Assembly (NCBI GenBank): GCA_023375785.1
Contig: SZWC01001512.1
Span: 118,349-182,348 of the forward strand
Reading direction: 5' to 3'
Length of the DNA stretch: 64,000 bases
Origin: Penium margaritaceum
Taxonomy: Eukaryota > Streptophyta > Zygnematophyceae > Desmidiales > Peniaceae
Positions 57,153 through 64,000 of the stretch are shown here, piece after piece. Below the pieces are notes generated by a model. It was given only the letters and a program-made list of their open reading frames with translations, was not told where the DNA came from and ran no database searches. How positions within the stretch are numbered: the first letter of the stretch is position 1; each line of letters starts with the position of its first letter. The position numbers and the translations under genes were made by a program.

Positions 57153-60100
57153 CCTTCATATGGGGGGGGGGGGCGGACGTGTACAACCAAGTCTTTCCCG
57201 CACTCCTTCTAGAGAAAGAATGTGCATCGTTCATGTCTATCTACAAGTGTGAAAGATAGATCCATTATATCATTGATTAGTGCATTATCACATCCTACCT
57301 TAAATACATCTCGTTTTTGTCCATGAAGAGGGTACAATACATACATTGTGTGCACTTTTGAATTTCCAACCTCTTGAATCCCTTTTCTCCCTCCCCCAAA
57401 GTCAAAGAAGGAATTGCGGGAATACATTTAAGAGAGTATCGTGTTGGTGTGGGCTTTTGTACACTAATGTATTCACCTATGTATGAATGTGTGCAATATG
57501 ATAGTGTCTTGTTTAAGACCTCCTGTAGAAATATGCTATGCGAATACAACTTTACTCTTCGGATGGGGCAGATAGCTAATCCTTGGACATACCTGTGTCT
57601 TCAGAAAAAAAAATGGCATTACATGAGTGAATCATGTAGTTTAGCAAGGAGACGTGCAATTACATTCACTACTATATGATCACATTTTTCCTAGTTACAT
57701 CTCATGCTCTTCCATGGAGAGAAAAAATGTACAATTTTTTATTGATGATTGAAAACTTTGGACTAACTGTCATTAATATACAATCAATGTGCGAAGGTGA
57801 AGAAACTTCACTAGAGAGCATACACCACATCATGAGGACCCCTTTCCAATTTGTCGAGTGGATTGGAGTACTATTTGTGGTACTTTTGCTGTATGAACCT
57901 AGTTTATTGGATCAGTGTATCATAAAAAACAACTTTTTAAAAAACGTCCCATGAGATACATGAACAATCATCAATCTCCACATACTCTTTCATTTTTAAG
58001 GAGGAGAGATTGAGGATGCGATTGAGATGCCTATGCTGAAATGTTGAAGTGATTTTCAAAATTATAGTTGTATTTAGATATCCTTTTGTATTTACAGACC
58101 TTGACCGACGAGTCAAGGTGTGTAGATATATACCTTACTGAATCTTACTTTTGTGCAATCTATCTAATTTTATTCGCCCATGTGTCATCAAAGTAATTGC
58201 TAGGTTGTTGTAAGGATTACTCCTAAAAGTTTGACCCGTTTGAACGACTTCCTTCGTGTGTGCTTCCTTTATCAAAACAAACTTATTCAGGGTCATTTGA
58301 CACATTATGTATCACACCACACATGGTTTGGGGCTTGTATCGAGTTGTAAGCCACGTCGCGCGGTTCGTCGCCAGATTGCCACATGCAATCTGACGACCA
58401 TGAAGGTTTAGACATTGAACGCTCAAACATTACAAAGCACATTTTGAGCATTTGAGAGAAGAGGGACTGTCTAGACCTGCATAGAGGGCAAAAGTCAATG
58501 CCCAACCATTATTCCTTGACAAGACTGGGTGACCACCCCAATAATTTGAAAACGTCATTTCTAGGTGAAAGGAGAAAACACTAAATTCAGTTTGAAAAAG
58601 TGAACAAAAGTGAGGGACAGTATGGTAACCCAAAACCTCGAAACATGACATTGGGTTTGACTTTTTTATGCGGGGTTTCATGTCTCGGATCAAGCATTGT
58701 TATTCTGTATAGTATGAGCACTTCTCATATCTTTTGCCAAATGTATGTTTTTGTAAATGGAATGAAAATGGATGTGTGAAAATCAAAATAATGGTTCTTA
58801 TTCACTTTTAACTATTTCGGTTCAAACATTCTAAGAAATGTTATGTGGTTAAGAACACAACATGAATGGATGTAGAGAATGAATTTTTGATGTAATTTCC
58901 ACACATGTGTTTTGAAGCTTTCAATGGTACATATTAAATCCACATATTAAAGAATGAGTGTATTTTTTGGGCTAATGTTTCATAAATGTATTCTGAATGA
59001 AATGTCTTCAATGTCATAAGTTAAGAGATTCCACTCATCATTTCTTTGTGAATGTTACATATTATTTGAGGTCAACATCGGCCTTGTAACACATGGATGT
59101 ATTTTGCGTAAGTATGATGACATGGAATTTCATAGGGATAACATTTAGAAGGCAAATTTAATGCCATGCATTTGATGAAGTCAATTGCATGATAGAGAAT
59201 ATTATCAGTACAACATGTTGTGGAGGTCTATATATTTTAGAACTATCATAAATACTACTCGAATAGTTTTACTTGAAGTCTGTTATTTATGTTTTTCATA
59301 TGTAAGAAGATAGGGCCTTGGCAAATCATAGGATTGGCATTCTGCGCTCCATAATTAATAATAGTATTGGAGGATTCTAGAAAGTCTTGAAGGACTAGCA
59401 TCAATCATAATAGCCATTCCTACACCTAAATCCAGAAAACTGGTGGATAAAGTTAGATGAGATAAATTCATGTTTTTTAATGGTTATTGATGAATAGTCA
59501 CAAAATTTAATTAGAGTAGAGAAAACCCCTCCATGATCAAATATCTTTTATTTGTCAGAGGGTATATGTTGTTAAATTGGAGAGGAGTGATAATAGAGAA
59601 GCGTTGCTTGTTGAAATGAATCATGGTGATTTTTCTGGTCAAATTTTAGAATGAAAATCTTATGAATAATTTTAATGAGGAAGAAACGGAAAAATATTAT
59701 GTGTTATTCCCGTTTTGACCAAGAAAGTGTACTCTTTATGGCTTTGTAAAATCTACACATATAAATGATAAAATTAGATTATCCTTTAGCTCTCTCTTGA
59801 AAATTTGGACACAGATTCAGAATAAAATAGAAAATTACCTAATTATAGTAGCCAATTTTGTTGAATTATGAATAGCACAGATTGAAAAGGTTAGAAAGTC
59901 ATAATTATTTCTACCAACACGATTGTTTAACGCTTCATGAAGCGAGAATCCATTATTTCCTCAAAGGATTCAACTTGGGTGTTCTGAATAGGTTGAAATG
60001 TTTTGTAACCTTCAAGGGTTCCTCTCAGGGTATCTTTAATAGCATTGTGCACCTGACAAACAACTTCAATATGTATTCTAATGAAGCATGTTTAAGTTTC

Positions 60101-60169
60101 CAAGACGCAAGGCAGAATTCCCCGAACGAGGAAAATTCGACCGGTCTTTTCGAATAATTACATCGATGG
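57153..60169. other. AT-rich stretch without recognisable genes; G12 run
   Basis: A run of twelve G lies at 57,162-57,173, ten bases after the F3 LTR. The rest is AT-rich. Open frames such as 57,374-57,679 and 59,882-60,157 show no recognised domain. No tRNA-like structure was noticed. Confidence 0.6.
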
Positions 60170-60658
60170 ATAACGTCACTTCGTCTTGTTCGATTACACT
60201 CAACGCAGGCTGCCACACTCCTGCTTCGGAACGCAGGCTGTGGCATGCTCTCCTCCCTCATGTCTCCCTCTGCCTTCATGAACCATGCCGCCATGAATGC
60301 CCGCTCGCTCTCTCGCCCTGCACACCGCTCACCTCAGTGGCCGACTCCTGGTCACCGGATCACGAAGCGCACCGACAATTGGTGGCTCACCCAGTGCGAT
60401 TGGAAGCTGCTCTGCTCCCGGGGGGTTCTCAGCGCGCCTCTGATCCACCTGCTCCACGCCTCCCCTGGCGGAGGGAGATGCACCACGAACCACCGTTGGC
60501 ACCAATCTAGGGAGCCGTCCGCCGAGGCCTTCCTCTGATCCACTGTGGACTGACTTCAGATTTCTCGTCAGCTTACGCCTGTGGCAGCAAATCGAGCTCA
60601 CGCTCGTCCGACCCATCCTCCCGCTGTTGTTTAGCCCCACTTTCATCCTCCTCTCCCG
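60170..60658 (+). promoter_or_regulatory. GC-rich region upstream of the terminal gene (putative promoter and 5' leader)
   Basis: Base composition switches to GC-rich near 60,170 and stays so into the gene. The region ends with an in-frame TAG at 60,632, 27 bases before the ATG. No TATA box or other core element could be placed with confidence. Several short open frames on both strands cross this part; they have no recognised motif and may be upstream frames or noise. Confidence 0.4.
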
Positions 60659-63648
60659 ATGCATTCGGGGGAGGGCGGCAAGCCAAGCCGCCGCATTGCC
60701 CCTTCTGGAGTCGATCATTCGGGCAGCGGCGGCGGCGGCGGCGGAGTAGTGGAGCAAGGCGACGCCTTCTCCTTTCAAACCTCGGGAGGGGGCCCCCGCC
60801 GGCCCAAATCCTTTGACGGTACCTCGGACTCGTCCCACCACCGCCGCGTGCGCTCCGAGGACAACTTCTCCTTCCTCCAGCACCAGCAGCAGCAACAAAG
60901 CCAGCGCGGCCTCGGCCATGGCGGTGAGAGCGGCAGCCCGGCGCACTACGCCGCCTCCTCCTCTGCCTCTCACCTCCATGGCGGTTCAAGGCTCCGCCAC
61001 GGGGTAGGGGGCACGTCCACCTCCCCCAATCGTTACACGGAATTCGGGGCTATAGAGGAGGAGGATGGGTCCGCCTACACAGGGGCGGGTTCGGACTCCC
61101 GATCCCGGTCTGATTACCGCTCGCAGCATCGTCAGCAGCAGCAGCTGCAAGAGGAGCATGGGTACGGTGTGCAGGAGGAGGAGGCGGAGAATGCCCCGCC
61201 TCCGCGACGGTCGAGTAGCGTGAAGGGACCCCCTCGACGAGCTGTTTCCGAGAAGGAGCTTCTGCAGCAGCAGCTACAGCAGCAGCAGCGGCAATCGCGG
61301 CATTCGGTTGGGGGGTCGAGGGAGAAGGGAGGGGAGTGGGGCAGAGGAGGGGAGAGGGATGCGTACCAGGACGAGACTCGATTGGACCAAGGCGGGGGAG
61401 GGGAGGGGTATGAGGAAGGAGAAGAGTACGAGGAGCCCCTGGCGGACGAGTATGGCGAGGGGCTGTACGGTGGCGATGGCTCTGCGCACCAACAGCAGCA
61501 CCGGCAGCATTACCAACACACGCAACAGCGCCACGGCAGCTCGGTCAGCCCGCTGCGGCAGCAGCCACAGCGGTCCCCGCGGCAGCAACAAGGCGACGAG
61601 AGCTGGCGTGGGGAGGAGCAGCAAACCCGGCAGCAGCGGCGCTCGAATTCCAGAGGCGCGAGGGACAGGGGCTCGGGTCGAGATCCCGGCAGGCCCGCCA
61701 TGGAGTCCGCGGATTTCTACGGCCAAGAGGTGGAGGAGCAAGAGCCGGCACCTGCGCCGGTGCACCACCGACCCGTGTTCCCCCGTAGCGCCAGCGCCAG
61801 CGCAAGCAGCAGCGGGAGCGGGAGCGCAAGCAGGCGGCAGCAGCAGCACCTCCAGGCGGAGGGGTCGGGCGTGGGGTCTCCGAAATCAAGCGGCAGAGTC
61901 AGCCGGCACAGTGGCAGCAGTGCCACTGGCGGCGGGGGCGAGGGGTTTGCAGGAGATGGCAGTGGCAGTGGGGTGAGCCGCCCTGGGATTCCGAAGGGCT
62001 CCAAGGCGTCACTGTTGGCCTCGACACAAGGCACCGGCTCAGGCCCATCGAGATCTGGAAGGCACTCTAGCCTAGCAGGAGCAGCGGCAGTGGCAGGGGG
62101 AGGGGGAGGAGGTGGAGGGGTTGCTGGTGGGGACGGGGAGCAGTTTCAGGCCCAAGGGGGCTCTGCGGTAGCAAGTGGCGGTGCAGCAGGAGCAGGGGCG
62201 GGAGCAGGTGAGCCGACTAAAAGTCGGCATCGTCGCATCATGTCTGACGGGTTCGTGAACCTAGACGGGTTTTCGTTCGACGCCGGTCTGGCCAGCCTTG
62301 GGAAGAAGAGGGCAGCCGCTGCGGCGGCAGCTGCTGCAACAGGAGCGGTGTCAGGGGGTAGCGGAAGCAGCGCAGCTGGTGGCAGCGGCGAAAGCAGCGG
62401 TCACCGCAGTAGCAGGAGGCAGGGGGCTGGGGAAGAGCAGGGGAGGCAGTCCGGGTTTGCAGAGGGAGCGAGTGGAAGCAGCCGTAGCCCAAGGGGCAAT
62501 GTTGGGGCAAGCGGTGCTGCTGGGATGTCGGCGAGTGGGCGAAGCCCGAGGAGCGTGAAGCCCCACCAGCTGCAGCAGCAGCTCCAGCACCAGGAAGAGT
62601 ATGGGGAGGAAACAGGTGGGGGAGAGTCCTGGCCTGCACATTCATCCGGTTATGGCGGGGCTGCTGCTGCTGGTGGAGGTGGAGGGGAGGATCATGCTGG
62701 GTGGAGCAGTGGCGGGGGCTATGCCGGTGGAGGCGGCGGGACGTCGCCTACAGGATCCGCCCCGCCACCGCTGCTCGACATCGGGCCGAGGAAGTATGTG
62801 TCTCAGGCAGCGGCCGCCACGGGGCCTGGTGTGGCACTCAGTCCTCACCAGCAGCAGCTGCAGCAGCAGCTGCAGCACCAAGGCTCCCTGCGCAACTCCC
62901 CGAACCGTCCCACCCGCCCTTCACCCAAGGCCCCCGCGCCCCCGCGATCGGTGAGCTCCCTCAACCCTGGCCCGGGCACCGGGGGAGCTGGGGCGGGCGG
63001 GGTCGCTGTGGGGGCCATGGGTGCGGCGGGGGGAGCAGGAATGCCGCCAGGCGGAGGAATGGGTTCGGGTCCCGGGGGCATGCCGATTCCGGCCCGGATG
63101 AGGTTCCCCACGTCGAGGTCCGAGGGTGGGCTGAGCAGCGGGGCTAGCAACAACCAGCCAGCCCCGGCAGGGTACGGAGCAGCTGGCGCTGCGGCGGCAG
63201 CAGCCGCCGCCCGGGGCAACTACGGAGCTATGGCAACGAACACGGGGCTGGGACCCCCGAGCGTGGTGCCCCCTCGTGGCCAGCCCAGGAGTCCTGGCAG
63301 GGACGCTTCCCTGTCACCCACCCGCTACAGCCCCCCCGGTGTGCTGGGCCAGGACCCGTTTGGCGCAGGGTCGGGCTGGGACGCCGGCGGCGCGGCCAAG
63401 TCTTCTCTCTCCTCTGCCGGCCAGCCCAGGCAGAAGTCTCCGACTGGAGACGGAGGGAGGTCCACAAGCCCTGTGGGCGGGGGCGCGATGGAGGGCGGCC
63501 CGGACCTGAGCAGCATGACCGTCGCGTCTCTGCGCGCCCACCTCGCGGGCCTCAAGCTCAGCCAGCACGAGCAGCAGCAGCAGCTGCAGTACCTGCTGCA
63601 CCAGCAGCAGCAACAGCAGCAGCAGTGGCAGCAGCAGCATGTGGGCGG

Positions 63649-63680
<32 letters not shown>

Positions 63681-64000
63681 GTGGCATGCGCCTGGGGGGC
63701 GTCCGCGTTGCCGTCGAGAATCCGCACACCATCAGCCCGCCGACAAGCGGGTACAGCAGCCCCTACGGCTTGAGCAGCCCTAAGCGGGGGATCGTGGGGA
63801 CCAGCAGCCTTGGGACTGCCGCGGCGGACGGCGGAGGCGGCGGGATGAGCCCCACTAGCGCTCTGTCCAGTCCCAGCCCTGTGCCGCTGGACCAGGACAG
63901 GCTGTGGGAGCTGCAGAACTTTGTGAGCAAGATGACACCGCCCATCACGCCCTCCCACTCCCCGACACTCCAGAGCCCCACCATGTCGCCCTCCAGCTCC
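60659..64000 (+). CDS. large low-complexity Q/G/S-rich protein, N-terminal 1,114 residues (3' end outside window)
   Basis: One frame is open from the ATG at 60,659 to the last base (3,342 nt, exactly 1,114 codons) with no stop. An in-frame TAG lies at 60,632, so this is the first possible Met; its context (CCCGATGC) is weak, and a stronger one (GCCATGG) occurs at residue 348. The protein has no Cys and few Trp. It has Gln tracts (residues 76-80, 159-162, 203-210, and a long run near 971-993), Gly tracts (24-29, about 995-1,008), Ala/Ser runs and an acidic segment (249-268). Three RRxxS[DE] motifs occur (RRVRSE 62-67, RRAVSE 193-198, RRIMSD 525-530), the kind of site used by basophilic kinases and 14-3-3 proteins. 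The last part is Ser/Pro-rich (MTPPITPSHSPTLQSP). No catalytic domain is visible; I do not recognise the family. A regulatory or scaffold role is only a guess. Confidence 0.85.

Noticed and set aside
59882-60157. 91-codon + strand frame before the terminal gene
   Set aside because: No recognisable domain, AT-rich context, and it ends before the GC-rich region; not supported as an exon.
60329-60979. Minus-strand open frame of 216 codons (and another at 63,314-63,958, 214 codons)
   Set aside because: Both are overlapped by the continuous + strand frame from 60,659. Their leucine/arginine-rich composition is what the reverse of CAG/GGC-rich coding sequence gives.
61308-61976. Plus-strand open frame of 222 codons in another frame of the terminal gene
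   Set aside because: It lies wholly inside the 1,114-codon frame and is explained by low stop frequency in GC-rich DNA.
1-64000. CRISPR arrays, tRNA or rRNA genes, prokaryotic operons
   Set aside because: No regularly spaced short repeats, cloverleaf-like genes or rRNA segments were noticed on either strand.

Overview
This window is eukaryotic nuclear DNA, most likely from a green plant or streptophyte alga. The basis is the retroelement content: Ty1/copia elements and chromodomain-bearing Ty3 (chromovirus-type) elements, all primed by initiator-tRNA-Met. A weaker hint is the glutamine/glycine/serine-rich gene at the right edge, a style common in algae. No bacterial operons, tRNA, rRNA or CRISPR features were seen, and the species cannot be named from sequence alone.

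Left third (1-22,211): a nest of decayed copia retrotransposons. Element A (+, cut by the window start) ends at 2,595 and sits inside the 3' LTR of an older minus-strand element D. D is split by element B (-, 3,599-11,207), which has two 644-bp LTRs, a perfect primer-binding site and a 5-bp target-site duplication (CAAGG). D's right arm meets an LTR (11,949-13,203) that also looks like the 3' LTR of a further minus-strand element E, and that LTR holds an oppositely oriented LTR copy. Element C (+, 13,310-22,211) follows, with both LTRs, a primer site, a long unusual leader and a complete but broken gag-PR-IN-RT-RNase H order.

Middle (22,212-57,152): gag-like copia debris (22.7-24.5 kb). Then come three members of one Ty3 family: F1 (-, gag-protease plus 5' LTR) abutting an opposite-facing RT-RNase H piece (25,445-28,744), F2 (+, 35,128-41,131) and F3 (+, 51,135-57,152). 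F2 and F3 keep both LTRs, PBS, PPT and a C-terminal chromodomain, but their genes are broken by stops and frameshifts. AT-rich, apparently gene-free DNA separates them, with a two-copy ~750-bp tandem duplication (31.7-33.1 kb) and a ~1-kb GC-richer island (46.7-47.7 kb).

Right edge (60.2-64.0 kb): base composition changes sharply to GC-rich. A single reading frame opens at 60,659 and runs 1,114 codons to the end of the window without a stop. It encodes a low-complexity, cysteine-free Q/G/S/A/R-rich protein and is the only convincing host gene; I do not recognise the family.

No element looks able to move by itself. Most of the damage I could polarise is C-to-T or G-to-A, often in CG or CHG context, and it repeatedly turns catalytic Asp into Asn. 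This fits long-term cytosine methylation and deamination of silenced elements.
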